Positions 32,376 through 44,397 of a stretch of DNA of 64,000 nucleotides are shown one piece after another. Positions within the stretch are counted from its first letter, which is position 1. Every line of letters starts with the position of its first letter. The position numbers were made by a program, and so were the translations under genes. Location of the stretch: assembly GCF_016920785.2 (NCBI RefSeq), contig NW_024609839.1, forward strand, positions 16,555,085 to 16,619,084, in the 5' to 3' direction. Under the pieces are notes generated by a model. It was given only the letters and a program-made list of their open reading frames with translations. It made no database searches and had not been told where the DNA came from. The stretch is from Ixodes scapularis (taxonomy: Eukaryota; Arthropoda; Arachnida; Ixodida; Ixodidae).

Positions 32376-32644
32376 TGGCAGATTTGACCGGAACGCCACC
32401 GCGGTAGCTTTATAATCAGAGAGCTGAATTGGTCGTTTAGGAACACTCGATGACCCTCGTTACGTCGTTGTGACGGCCTTCTGTAATCAAGAGACTGATC
32501 GAGGCTTAAACCGCCATCAGAAATTCACTCAAAACGTAGAAACGAAACGTTTTATATAAGCAAAAGAAAAATTTATACTTTGGCGTGGGTAGCTTGCAGA
32601 ACACATTTAAAGCAAAACAACATTTTCGCACGTGCAATGATAAA
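32376..32644. other. Intergenic, no gene recognised
   Basis: Nothing coding or repeated recognised. Confidence 0.4.
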
Positions 32645-32822
32645 TGGACATGGGCGCGTTTCTCCGCTAAATTTAGTGGGATATTGAATTGGTGTTGAGG
32701 TCACGTGACGTCTGTTTTCCCGCAAAATCTAGAGAAACTGAATATGTTCAGATATGACGTGACACCAAGTCACGGGACGTCATTTTCCCCGCTAAATTTA
32801 GCGGGGAAACTGAATTGAAGGA
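32645..32822 (+). repeat. Palindromic-core repeat, locus 2
   Basis: Three units spaced about 64-67 bp with cores CCGCTAAATTTAGTGG, CCGCAAAATCTAG and CCGCTAAATTTAGCGG, separated by GGTCACGTGACGTC and AAGTCACGGGACGTC. A purine-rich GGAGAGGGGAGAGG stretch follows. Confidence 0.8.
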
Positions 32823-35407
32823 GAGGGGAGAGGAGGCGATAGAAGGGGAGGGAGAGAGTGCACGCAGGAGGACGAGGGGCTTACCCTGCCCTCCGTACGC
32901 TTTCCTCCTCCTCCTCAACAGCTGCACTCTAATTTCTTTGTCAAACAGCCGCCAAGCTGTATTAACAAAACAGCTTGGTGTTGAGTATTAGCAAGTGCAG
33001 CCCGCGTGCGGACACTTTCGTTCATACGTCATACCCCGAAAAGACACACACACACAAAAAACATTTAATGGAACTGAAGCCCTACTCTTCATTTCATTTT
33101 AGTGCCACTTCAGGCTGAGAGAAAAGTACGGATAAAAAGTGAGAAATAAGTTTCTTCCGTGGTTCAAGGTAGCGGGCTTCTTCTCGTTTTATTTTTCTTA
33201 GAAATACACCGCCCGCCAATCGCATAAAAACCGCGTCACCGGCCCACTTTTTCTTTCATTTAAACCCAAACTTCAGGTGATAACTCTCCCCATTTATTCT
33301 TACTTCCACTCTCCCCCTCTACTTTTTTCCCTTACTACGACGTGCTGATAAACGCCATCGTATAAATCATGCTCCGCCCCTTCTCCTTCATCCCTACACT
33401 TCCCCCAAAACAACGTCGGGATGAAACGACACATACAAAGATAAACAAACAAAACGCACAAACAGAAAAAAGTAGCGAAAAGCCAGAGCCAAGTGCACCG
33501 ACGCCGTGCCATCAAAAATCGCCTACGAAGCTGAACTGTGGATCGATCTCAAGCCTCGTCGCGCCACAACCTTTTGTAAAGTTCGCGTTTCAATTTTTTT
33601 TTAATGTTCTCTTTCCATTACAGCGAAAAACTCTTCGACGGAGTCTCAAGCGAGGGTACACCATGCCGGTGAACCGCGCTCCTAGCCCGTGCCAGAGATG
33701 TATTGAGTTGTATATGTGGTTTCCATAGATACCATTCCGGCTCGGGAATAACGCGAATCGTTTGAGAAGAACAAACAAATGTTCGACGAGGCTCGCTATC
33801 GTTAAATTGTCTGTGAAGACTTTGATTAGGGGTGCACGCAAATAAGGAGGTGCGAATCGACGTAGAGGTTCGATAAGGCACCCGACCCTCGAAATAATTA
33901 CGAAGGATGGCCCCGAGGAGCTAGAGTAAAACAGGCATTGCATCGGCGTGTGTTTGCGTAATCATCACTGCGATATAACTATAGTCGCGTGCAGTTCGCG
34001 ATCTACATACCTTTCGAATAATCGACTTCTCCGGGCTCATCTTTGTCTACTGGGCACTCGCAGTAGCTCTCAACTGTGGAATATCGCCGGCGTTCACTTC
34101 TCAGTGAGTCGACAATTTTCGTCTGTGTCCTGGGTTCCGGGAACGTGCGTGAATACGCTAAAGCCCAACGAAAGTCGCCGCAAAGCTCAGGCCCCGCTAG
34201 GCGGCGTTGAGTGGGTCAACTAGCGTTGGCGCTTGGCGGTGAGGGGGGGGGGGGGGGGGGGGGGGGGAGGCGCAGGTTTTATTTTCTAGGTAGCCCTTGC
34301 CACGCTTGGTTCGCAAAGCGCACTCGCCCCTGAGGCCGCCGCTTCACAATGATAGCAGTTCAAACCAGTCTACAATCGCGCGTTCGCCTTCACAAATGAA
34401 TTCCGACTGTATGGTACCAACATCGCCTAGAATAATTAAAAGCAACGCACTAGTATTTCAACGTCACCTCGATGAGATTGGGAGCAGACGCTGATTGTAC
34501 AAGAGAGCTGCGTCAACATTCGGATGGTCCTCGGGTCCAATCCACGGGTCGAAGGTCGGTCGGCGTCGCGCTCGGGCAGATTTGCTGAGTTGGCGCCATC
34601 CGAGGAGCGCGATGACGTCGTATTCAGGTAAGAAATATTGCTTTTACACTCCTAGAAAAATAGAGTCTGTATATTCCTCGATAAAAGGAGGAACGATCTT
34701 CTAGCCTATGTTCCTTTAGAGAGAAACTTTCATCCTTCAAACCAGGGGAGCAAAGTTCGTCCCTGGCCTTCAGCTCATTGTGGCGGCTCCGAATCTAGCG
34801 AATCGGGCTCAATTAAGGTTAACGAGGACGCTACGTCTATTGTTGGTCTTCCACAGAACGCTGCCGCGATTCCACCCAAGATGCTAGGCATAGGTTTAGT
34901 ACAGGCAAATACCTCGGGCTACTGGAGGACCCCCGGTTCCATGCGAGCTACTATCGCAAGGAAAGCAGGGAGCTGCTAAACACCCATCCGAGCGAGCCAC
35001 TGCTTTAGGGCCGAGAGGGGCAGCAAATAAAGACATACCGCGAGGCACGAGCTTTTCACGCACTGTATTTTTGGCGAAGCCAGCTTCCCGCGCTGGCAAG
35101 GAAACTTGTGTTTCGAACGCAGTTACCCAGTCCTCTCGCAGGCAATTAAGTTTAAGTCCCTACGCTGCGATGTTAAGCAGATACAACCGCATTCCGGTCA
35201 CTTCGAGCATTTCCCGTCTTTTTTTTTTTTTTTTTTTTGCTATTCGTCGAGCCATATATCCTTCGTCAACATCGGACGTCACTGAATCAATCGCGACACC
35301 AAAAATGGCTCTCAAAAGAGCTAGTTCAAGCAACCTATACTTGGCTCCTTACTCGACACTGCAGGGTAGCCAGAAAATATCACGAAGCGTGAAAGAAGGT
35401 GAAAATA
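32823..35407. other. Intergenic, no gene recognised
   Basis: Includes a hairpin AAGCTG...CAGCTT at 32953-32982, the G homopolymer listed separately and a T-run at 35219-35238. Overlapping open frames at 33.4-34.2 kb have no identifiable family. Confidence 0.4.
34243..34267 (+). repeat. G homopolymer (25 bp)
   Basis: 25 consecutive G. With the C28 run at 30.08 kb it forms a pair of long G/C homopolymers of opposite strand sense. Confidence 0.95.
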
Positions 35408-35556
35408 GGGAGTTTTAGTAGACCGCATTTCCCCCTCCGCTAAGCCCCTCAGCTACCCGGATATCTACAGCCAAGGCCATCGGCACGCAGGCGCAGTGGC
35501 GGTTTCTTCGTTGCGGAGGGTTAGCGGAGAGAGAAACACGCTCTACTAAAACTTCG
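35408..35556. mobile_element. GGGAGTTTTAG-ended MITE, copy N2
   Basis: GGGAGTTTTAGTAGA at the left and a decayed inverse (TCTACTAAAACTTCG) at the right, TA on both sides. The internal CAAGGCCATCGGC block is shared with copy N4 at 58.4 kb. Confidence 0.65.
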
Positions 35557-36669
35557 TAATAGCTCGCCACCAGGCGGCAGGGTAAAGCAGAGTAGCTGCA
35601 AGTAGTTAGGCTATGGGGCGCTGGGTACCGCCCAGTTCAAAGGCCACAAATTTAATTTGGCTTGCTAGCGCAGCCACTGCGCTTCGAGCATCTTGATCTC
35701 ATGTATACAATACACGTATTCCGCCTTACCACACCACAAGATTGTGGAGATCGAGCAATCGCTCGTCTAGAGGTACGCTTCAGCTGTGGGGAAAACAAAC
35801 CGAATTTCGTTGTTTGTTTTTGCTTCAAGAAATCGAAGATGACGATTCGAAGGCCGTTCTTCGTGCGACCAAAGCACTGGTCAAAGCGAAGCGCTCTTGT
35901 TAAGAGCGTGCTAAGCGAGGTTCAGTTCCTTCATTACGCTGTGCTAGTAAACACCGGGCTGTGGTGACGACAAGTGAAGCCCCTCTACCCTGGGAAAAGT
36001 GGCGCCATTCACTGTTGTGGAAATGCTCGAGGCACGTGCCGCGCGCCACTTCTGGGAACAACGTGGCGTCTGAGATCTAGCTCAGTGATGCGCTGTGCCG
36101 CCATGATCTTCCCAAGGGCTGCACGTTGCCGTGCATCGACGCACCTTGCGCTACTTTTGAAACATGAAGGGGCTTTAACGACAAGCTCGATAACACGCCC
36201 CGTACAGACGTTTTTTGCTACCTGTCGTTCTCAGTCACGTGGGTTCCGTATCTGCTATGCGGAACGAAACGATATGAGCACATTCAACCTGGAATGTGCA
36301 AAATAAATATAGGTGAGGCAAAACAAGGATGTGCGACAATCACGCATGTTTCGTTAACACCTTCCAGCGGCGAGGAGAGGTCAAAACTATGTTTTACCGC
36401 TTACCAGAAGTGACGACATTCAATATGGCGGCGCCCTTGTGGAAAAGGTGGATAGCTCGATCTCCTGCCCAATAGCACGAGCTGAAGATCATCTACAACG
36501 AGTACATACAAACGCGTCGAACATACAAACATCAGCACGAACAATGACCACCCCGATTACGAATTTTGAAGGCTGCTCTTCAGCCAAAAATGCTCGAAGT
36601 TTTGAAGGTATGAATTTTATAAGGGGTTACCTAAAAAAATAAAATAAAAAATAATATATTGAGGTGTGT
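35557..36669. other. Intergenic, no gene recognised
   Basis: No domain or repeat recognised. A-rich at 36635-36660. Confidence 0.4.
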
Positions 36670-36848
36670 TTATGTTTATACAGCCTGAACTAAGTCTGCC
36701 ATTGGCGACTTGTCTCTCAGCTGTATACGAGCAATTTAGTCGGTACACAGTACAACCGCTGGCCTGGGGTCTTTAAGGCGCCCCACGCAGTAGTGCTGGT
36801 GATACAAGACCGCACGCTGGTATGATGCTTAACCAGATCGAATAGGTA
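36670..36848 (-). mobile_element. tRNA-derived SINE, copy B (5'-truncated)
   Basis: Body only, on the minus strand. It matches copies A, C and D through GTATACGAGCAATTTAG, AACCGCTGGCCTGGGGTC and CCACGCAGTAGTG, ending at CCAGATCGAA before the tRNA-like head. Confidence 0.75.
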
Positions 36849-37099
36849 TGCACCTAGGCCCCACTTTGACGTCACTCAACTGCAGTGGCCTTGCTGTAGG
36901 CACGGGACACCACACGCATACGCTTCACTTAGCGAGAATCTCGTTTCTGCGAGCGCACACTGCGCACGCCTGGTGTGGGGAAAAAAGAGGACTTGCTCGT
37001 AAACAGAGCGCTCGCCTCTAAAACGCCTGAAATCGCGGGAAGTTCAACTACAGCGTGCGAAGATATACACTTGGGTACTCTAAAGTTTCATAATATGTT

Positions 37100-38560
37100 C
37101 CAAAGCCCTCTCGAGACGCTATTTATCGTCCGCGCCTCACCCGTACACGCAAGTTAGCTCCCCCTCATCCTACGGTACTCCGCGAAGTTGCTTCGGGTGG
37201 CACAAAGAGTTCCACATTAGAGCTCCCGGGTGTTCCATCCTTTCGCGGCCGGGGCGAGAGATCCCGAGAGCCGTGGGGCTCAGCACGGATCTCCCGGAGG
37301 ACTGTCGGGGGAAAAAGGGATACGCGGAGACATTATAAAGCCCCCTCTCCCCTTTTTACCTCCCATGCACATATCCCCAAAAACACAAACACACGCAGAC
37401 ACACGCGCGGGCGAGCGCACACATACAAAAACACATAAAACCGTACACACACACACGCACGTGTGTGCTCTCCGCCTCTGGTTTCCGGGCTCTGTGTATC
37501 GGTGCCGGACTTTGATCAATTGGGCCTCAAGCTAATGGACGTATCGCGCTGATGGGGAAAGGGAGAGAAAACTAGGGAAGGGAAGGAAGGGGAGGTTTCA
37601 GGTCCTGCCGGCGCACGTCACTGCCGTGGGGAAGTTTTTCTTTCCCGTTTCGCCCTGGACCGTAGAGTACGCTACACGAGTCCCATCCAGCCAATCCGGT
37701 ACTGCGAATGCGTCACGTGCCCAGGCACTCCGCGCGTCGCTGTGCCCCCTGTCGTCGACACGTCACACTCACACGGGATTGGATTGGCTTTCGTTGGCTC
37801 GTAGCGTACACAGCGGTTTATTGCAAGGTGAATCGAGGTATTACGTTGCCGTCGGGAAAATGGTTGCTGTTATTGTTGTTGGCAGTGGCGGGGTACTTCG
37901 AAGGAAGCTTTGTTTTGCTGCTCCTTTATTTTTTCTTGTTCTAAGGGAAGGAAAAGACCTAGGGCCCTTCAGCGGGTCCTCAATTTCCGTCCGTCTGTCC
38001 ACACGTGATCGATGAAAGCGCCCCCTGGTAAGCGCGACCGCGCCACCTTCGCGTTTGTAGTTGTTCGCCGTGTACCCCCGCGCGCGGGCTTTTTGTGTTT
38101 GATGTCGTTGACGTCGCGTCAACGTCGGCGCTCGACGTCTTCCGGACGTTCGTACCTTACACGTCGACCCTCGCTTCATCGCCTTCGGGAACTTTTCGCT
38201 TGAATGGCTGACTGCGCACGGCTCCAGAGGAGCGCGGAAAGGCGGGCGTGAGATTATCACGACGATACGAAGAGCGGCGGCGTGTTGCGCTTCGAGGGAA
38301 CAGGTTTAGCGTCGACGAAGCGCACTCGCGAACCCGAAGCGGAAAAAAAAAAGTGTCAGATTTCTCGTTTCTTTTTTTCTCTGATACACACCGAGCTTAC
38401 GCTTTGGTCACGCGAGTGGTTTTAGAGCTCGCGGCATTCGCAAGTCGGGCGCGTGCTTTGCACTTCCGGAAACTTAGTATGAATGGACGGATCGTGGTCT
38501 TGAATGGTGTGCGTATAGAGAAACGCTCGCTCTCGGCCGGCAGTTGTATTTGACCACGAC
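37100..38560. promoter_or_regulatory. CpG-rich tract, candidate promoter/exon region
   Basis: GC- and CpG-rich DNA with a CA-rich stretch at 37378-37465 and an inverted CCAAT (GATTGGATTGG, about 37780). Overlapping Arg/Ser-rich frames on both strands have no domain. A host promoter is plausible but not shown. Confidence 0.25.
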
Positions 38561-40798
38561 CGTAACAGACGTTCGTGTCCCTTTCTTTCCTGTTTTTTTT
38601 TATCTTCTTTTTCTTTTTTACGTCGGCCCACTTAATGACGGTGGTAACGCAGGACGTAAATTGTGATTGTGTTGAGTGTATGTTTAAACAGCCGGAAGTT
38701 AGTCAGCTCAATGACCGCCAGGTGGCAGAGGTGGGGATGAAAGGGACATTACAATACTTACTCACAACTGGTACTTTATAGAGAGAGGAGAAGGAAGCGT
38801 GGGATGTGATGATTACAATTTCCGGAAAATAATTAAGTGTGATGTTGCACACAAATGTCTAATGATAAAAAACAGGTATCATAAAATGTACCTAAACTGA
38901 ATTATAAATCCTAAAAAATAATAAACAATTAACATGTAGCGCAGCGATTGATTTTAATTCGCTAATCTTATTCGCAATGCCATTTGAAAGATGGTTATAT
39001 TCAGATTTTTGCGACAGTTTCCTTTTTATATATCTCGATGACTGGATTTTCGTGAAGAATTGGGTGCGAGGACGTTTAAATAGAGCAGTATCCGGCATGA
39101 CGTCATGCCCGGCGACGCTGGAAAAAGAACTCAATCACAGATTGGCTTGCGAACCGCCGCGTTCTCATCCAAGCTCCCATCGTCTGCTCGCCGCTCGGTC
39201 GACTACGTTAGGCTTAGGCTACGTCTGCTCTTCGCCTGCTGTCTGCTTCGTCTGCTCGCTGTCGCGGCTGGCTTTTAAATCCAACGGCGTACCGAAAGAA
39301 GTTTTGATTCGAACCCGCATTCTCATCACTGCTGAGCGAAACGGACACCCGCTGGAAGCAGGACTTGCACGGCGCTTCCTCAACCCCGCGGTGCCAATCT
39401 CAGCGTTATAATGACTCGCTCTAGAGGACGCTCAGGCCGCGGTGTCAAGAACGTCGGCTGCACGCCGACCCCCTACTAGTCAGGAAAGTGTTGGTCTACA
39501 AATCTCACCTGCTGGACACGGATTCACTGGATGCCGCCACGAAAATATGGGGAAAATAACCGCGTTGCCTCGGCAATGCCACGGCAACACGGATATTTGC
39601 CCCATATATTTATGGCGGCGTCTGTTAACCGAGTTTTCTAATCACGATGAAAATTATCCTAGACTGTGGTAAAAGATGGGGAGCTTAGTAAAAGAAGAAA
39701 GACACTGGGAATGAGGCATTTCGTGGCCACGCCTTCTACCACACACTTCGCGGCATTTATGGAGAATACGGACAGAACCTCCTGTACTACCATAACCTCC
39801 TTCCGTGGACGGACAATATAATGACCTTCGCTATTTGGCGTCCGCTAAAAGAGGAAGTATTCGATGATTGCAAGTGAAGCATCCGGAGTAATTTAATATA
39901 AAGGTGACCACAAAAACAGCACACCATAATCGCTTTTTGTGTACACATCTTTTGAAAGCTTTTTTTTTTTAATAAATGTCTGGCAAACTGTACAATGTCA
40001 GCCCCACATTTTCCTAAATACAAAATATAATGCCTGATTTTTTTTTTAGGCCCCAAGATTAGTTCGCCACTATCCTGTGATGTATTAGAGATTGAAAAGA
40101 TGCTGAACCGATCGAAGTCTGAGTTCCACAAAACACGGCAGAAAAAGCGTGTAACGGGATGCTATAAACACCAAAACAACACTCATGCAGCGATAATTTG
40201 AACGGATGAACCTATTTTTTCAAAAAAAGAAGGCGCATTTGACAGATATGTTTATGTCGTGTTTCTCCGAGAAGGCGAGGGAACGGCTTCGCGTCTTCGC
40301 CTCGCCGCCTTGAGGGGGCGAAGCGGAGAGAGAAGGAAACGAGATATGTTGACGTCGCGCGCCTCGTCGACCTCGTTCAATCTCGACCTCTTTTCCCCAA
40401 AATACGGCCGTCCATTCGAGATATCGCCCTACGAGTAGTGTTGTAGGCATTGTAGCGTCCCGCCTACAGCTCCTGCATTGTTTTCTGAAATTCAAATTTC
40501 GGTTCACCATCCCTTTAAGTGGATCTATCTTCAACTTTACTGTGAATGAAATTTCTGCAAATAAGATTGCAAACTGGCGCTAAGGTAAACATATCATACG
40601 GTGAACGTCAGTTTTTTTTTTTTGTTGTTTTCAGTTAAATACAGAATTTAACTACATCAGTCGTATAAAGAGCAAGCTTGAGCTTTCTGCCCGTTTCTCT
40701 CCTCCACCCCTTAAGAAAAACAAAAGTACTTCGGCGTTCTGAGCACTGTTATAAAAATCCTGAGGGTGCATCGGACCTCAATGTTTTTAACAACAAAA
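38561..40798. other. Intergenic, no gene recognised
   Basis: Mixed DNA. A frame of 144 codons (38977-39411) has no domain. T-runs at 39960 and 40038. CCCTTTAA at about 40511 may be one end of a TTAA element whose partner I did not find. Confidence 0.4.
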
Positions 40799-41007
40799 TA
40801 CTGTTACACCCCTTATATTTGCGGCATTAGTTTTTGCGAATTGGTCAAAAAGCACATAATCGCGGCAACTGTATTTCGCGAATTCCAGGCGCCGTCATTG
40901 AAACTCTTTATGATCGAAATTTTCACGTGCCCTTAAATTTCGCGAATTTTTCAGTTTGGGAAATTCGCGAAAATTAAGGGCTCTCGAACATTAAGGGTGT
41001 TGCAGTA
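40799..41007. mobile_element. MITE with TACTGTTACACCCCTTA-type termini
   Basis: TACTGTTACACCCCTTA at the left, TACTGCAACACCCTTAA in reverse complement at the right. The interior is rich in TTCGCGAA and ATTCGCGAA. Same family as 11847-12079. Confidence 0.7.
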
Positions 41008-42917
41008 CAAGCCAGCGCTGATTTCTTATTTACTGGTTTACTACATCATGGGGAATGAGAGGGGTTAGTGAGTGGAATAAAGTTCTAAGCGATATTTGTC
41101 TTCTGTGGTATTTAAATGTTACAAGAATAGTCATCTCCGATGTATTATAAAGATAATTTGTCCTTCCTGCTGCCGTTTTAGAAAGGAGTCTAGAGGCACC
41201 GTGCCGCGAGAGTCTGGCGAATTTTCCAATGGGTAAGTGCTTACAGGAACGTCTTCTCCAGAGAAAACTAAGGATTGGACTAAGAGTGTTTCAATGTGAA
41301 GGTATGTATGATTTTGTGGAAACTTGACCTAACAAGAGATCCCTAGATAATTATAAAACTATGAACTTGGTCCCGCGATTGTATATGAAGTTATCAATGA
41401 CCAAAAACAGCTTATAATATACGATCTTTTGTTTTGATTAAGGGAACATTCGTCCTGCAACTGCGGGTAGAATTTTTTTCCTAAACAACTTTGCACGCAG
41501 CGAGCGGATTTTGAGGGCAAAATATTATCGTAAATAAAATGAAAGCAAAACGCATTTTTTAAAGAAAAAAAGGGAACTCAAAAAATATGCCGAGAGATTT
41601 CTTTCCAGTCTGCAAACGAGTTTGGAGGCAGCCATTTTTCTATCAATGCCCGTGAGTGTTCGGCACTGATACAACTGCATTGGGAAGTTGCCGGTCCTCT
41701 CTCTATTTGGAAAAAAAAAAAAAAGTAAACCTCCTTCAGAGCGAAAGCACGTCCGTACGCAATCACAACAAAAACAAAATGACAAAAAGAAACCGCAATC
41801 CTGAAAGCCAATAAAACCAGTGTCCACAGCACGTCGTTGTTGGAAAGCGCGCAATGACAACAAGAGATCCGACACACGATTTTCGCCCGAGTGTACACCA
41901 AAAGGCGTAGATCTCAATTCCCTGGCATCGCCGCCCTGGTTCCTATAGCCAAAAAAAGAAGAAAAATCAGCACACAGAAACGCGATCCAACCGTCGACCT
42001 GATCCCAGACCCGGCAAAGCCTAAACACTTCAAACACAAAACGATCTACCCCAATCCCCTCAGGCCTCGCATTTTGGCGCGCCCACGCATGCTGCATCCT
42101 CAATCCGCGCCACTCCGTCTCACTATCCGGATTCTCGATCCCTATTTCCTTTTTTCCAACATATTTTTAGCCCATGTTACTTTTTTTTCCGCCGTTTTTT
42201 TTTTTTTTCGTAACTTTTTCCCGCCTTCTCTTTCGCGCTACTTCTTTCCGGCAATTTACATTCTTCTTTTTTTTTTTCTACCCAGACAGCAAGAAATGAA
42301 ACCTTCCGTTTTCCGGGGGCGACACTGTCCTGGCTCTCATCCGTTTCCCCTGTTTCTGGATGCAGCAACCAGAGTGGACAAGCCCCAAGACACGGGTTTC
42401 TATTTCCTCTCTCGCCGTGTTACCAGTACCACCAAAACAGGCGCACTTTTTCGTTTCGGAGGTCTGCGTTTCGAGGGCTGACGATAACAGAAGAGGCTGT
42501 CGGATGTCCGGACCTCGGTCAGCTGCTGGCACCCTAGTAGCCACTATCGGGCAGGGGAGAAGGAATTCCGAAACGACGCCTGGGCTGACACCATGGACAA
42601 CAAAAGAGAAACAGCAACGAGCAAAGGACGAAGAGCCAAAGAGCGCAGAAGAAAAGTTGCTTCAGGGGCTGTCGTCTTGCTCGTCTTGAAGGTTTCCGCT
42701 CTGAAGATCTCCGAGAGCTCAGTTACTGAGACTGGTCCGGGGAGGTTCGCCTGGGGGCGTAAGGGCATCTCCAGGGAATTTATCCTGACCCAGAAAGGAG
42801 GACGTGGGCGCATGCGTGCATGCGTGCTTTAGGTAGTCGTCTTTAAGGTTTGTGCTTGGAGAACTTTGCAGACAACGTGAAGTGCTGATCGATTTTTGAA
42901 GTTGACACTGCTGAAAT
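41008..42917. other. Intergenic, no gene recognised
   Basis: T-rich tracts at 42180-42210 and 42268-42280. Overlapping frames at 41.5-42.8 kb on both strands are of low complexity. Confidence 0.4.
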
Positions 42918-43395
42918 CAGAGCCGGCTTGCTAGAAAGAAAGTCTTAACCAAGGCTGCGTGAATTGACACCAAAGCTAGACCACAAGTGGAGCGGCACGT
43001 GGAGTAGGATCTCAAGCACCCGCACGCTCCAAGCGTAGCAGGCTTTCTTTAGCTGAGACGCTTTATTCAGCAAGCCGAACGTGGTTTATTTTCATCGAGG
43101 TAGCACGGTTATGTCATCCTCCTGCTCAGTGTCCAAGACAAGTTTCTAAAATCGAAGCACGCAATGCTTCAATATGCTTGCACGTGCGAATCACCACGAA
43201 CGCAGGGCCGGCTTGCTAGAAACAACCTCTAAGCTAAGGCTGTGTGAAAGAAAGCGTGCCAAACACCGGGCGCACGAGCCGTTGATACTCGATTTCCCGT
43301 GAAACTCCGGACGTGCGCTAGATTTGGCAGTGATCTACTTCACACTTTATTAGCTAAGACTCTGCTTCTAGCAAGCAGGACTTGGGCTCTGTAAA
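42918..43395. repeat. Two hairpin units (CGGCTTGCTAGAAA family)
   Basis: AGAGCCGGCTTGCTAGAAAG...CCAAGGCTG at 42919 and AGGGCCGGCTTGCTAGAAAC...CTAAGGCTGTG at 43204 each have a downstream inverted partner: 43040-43085 (GCAGGCTTTC, AGCTGAGACG, CAGCAAGCCG) and 43340-43390 (TTAGCTAAGACTCTGC, TAGCAAGCAGG). So a divergent hairpin of about 170-190 bp is present twice in direct orientation. Confidence 0.5.
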
Positions 43396-43989
43396 CACAA
43401 CATATAGCTTGGAAACGCCTATGAATTACCCGCCCTTTTTTCCTCATCACTGTAGGATGACGCCAACTGAGAAATCGGACCCGACGCTCAGTGTCTTTTG
43501 ATGCATTAATTGGGCATGATGGCCCAGCCGAATGCTAAAGTAGCACTTGTGTCCTATATCTGTCTGCGCTCGATATTACCGTAATGACGTCGAAAGGTTA
43601 GTGCACAGGGTTTGATTATTCTAGGTTGTGTTGGGTCTGTGCGTTTAACTGACTGCTTACTCGAACCAACAACCTAAACCAAAAAGTAAGGTCTCGAATC
43701 ACAAAGCAATGGCCCCATTAAAAAAAAAAAAAGGATGAAAACGCAATTGCGTTTGTCGTTACTCGTGTCCCCATTACGTCATCAGCCTCTTCCGGCCAGA
43801 CGAACCAATGAGGCCAATCATCTTACAAAGGGGTCGTTGCTCTCGTTCTTTCTCCACCCCCGCTTTCACTCACGCATACGCACACACAATGCGCACATAA
43901 AGAAGAAGCCACAAAGGAGCTTTACGCTTCGAGCGTCTCAGATCTTGAATTGGTTACTTGCAGGGTGCTAGGACAACTGGTTCAGGCAT
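43396..43989. other. Intergenic, no gene recognised
   Basis: A-run at 43720-43732. Nothing coding recognised. Confidence 0.4.
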
Positions 43990-44397
43990 ACCTCTCCGTC
44001 TTGCCACTCTCTCTCCCTCTCTATCTCTTTCTCTGTTGGTTTCTTTTTCCACAGCCAACGGATGTTCCGACCAAATACGAGGAGTACAATCACGCGATTT
44101 CTTTTATTCCTCCGTCTCCGAGGAAGGACGTGGCCCTTCCTCAAGAAGCTCTTCGCGGTCATCGAGGACCCTGCCAGAGGCCCACAGCGTTCCGCCCGGA
44201 CGAGTATGGCGTCGAAACAAAACAGTAACGGCGGCGGGGCGCATTTCCGGGAGCCCCGAACCATGACCGAAGCTCCGGCAGTGCGAGTCCACAGTTCTCT
44301 TTTGAGCGCGGGCCTCACGACCAGAGACAATGCCGCGGAGGAGGAGAGGACGCGGCGACCGTGGCTAATCGCCCACAGGAAACTGGTTCACGGCTGA
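43990..44397 (+). other. Candidate 3' exon behind a strong polypyrimidine tract
   Basis: A pyrimidine-rich stretch (44000-44053, CTCTCTCTCCCTCTC then TTTCTTTTTCCACAG) ends in a consensus acceptor at about 44055. All three frames stay open for a while after it. The longest (from 44062) ends in TGA at 44395 after about 111 codons. I recognise no domain and cannot choose the frame. It may be the last exon of an unknown gene or simply a CT-rich tract. Confidence 0.25.
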
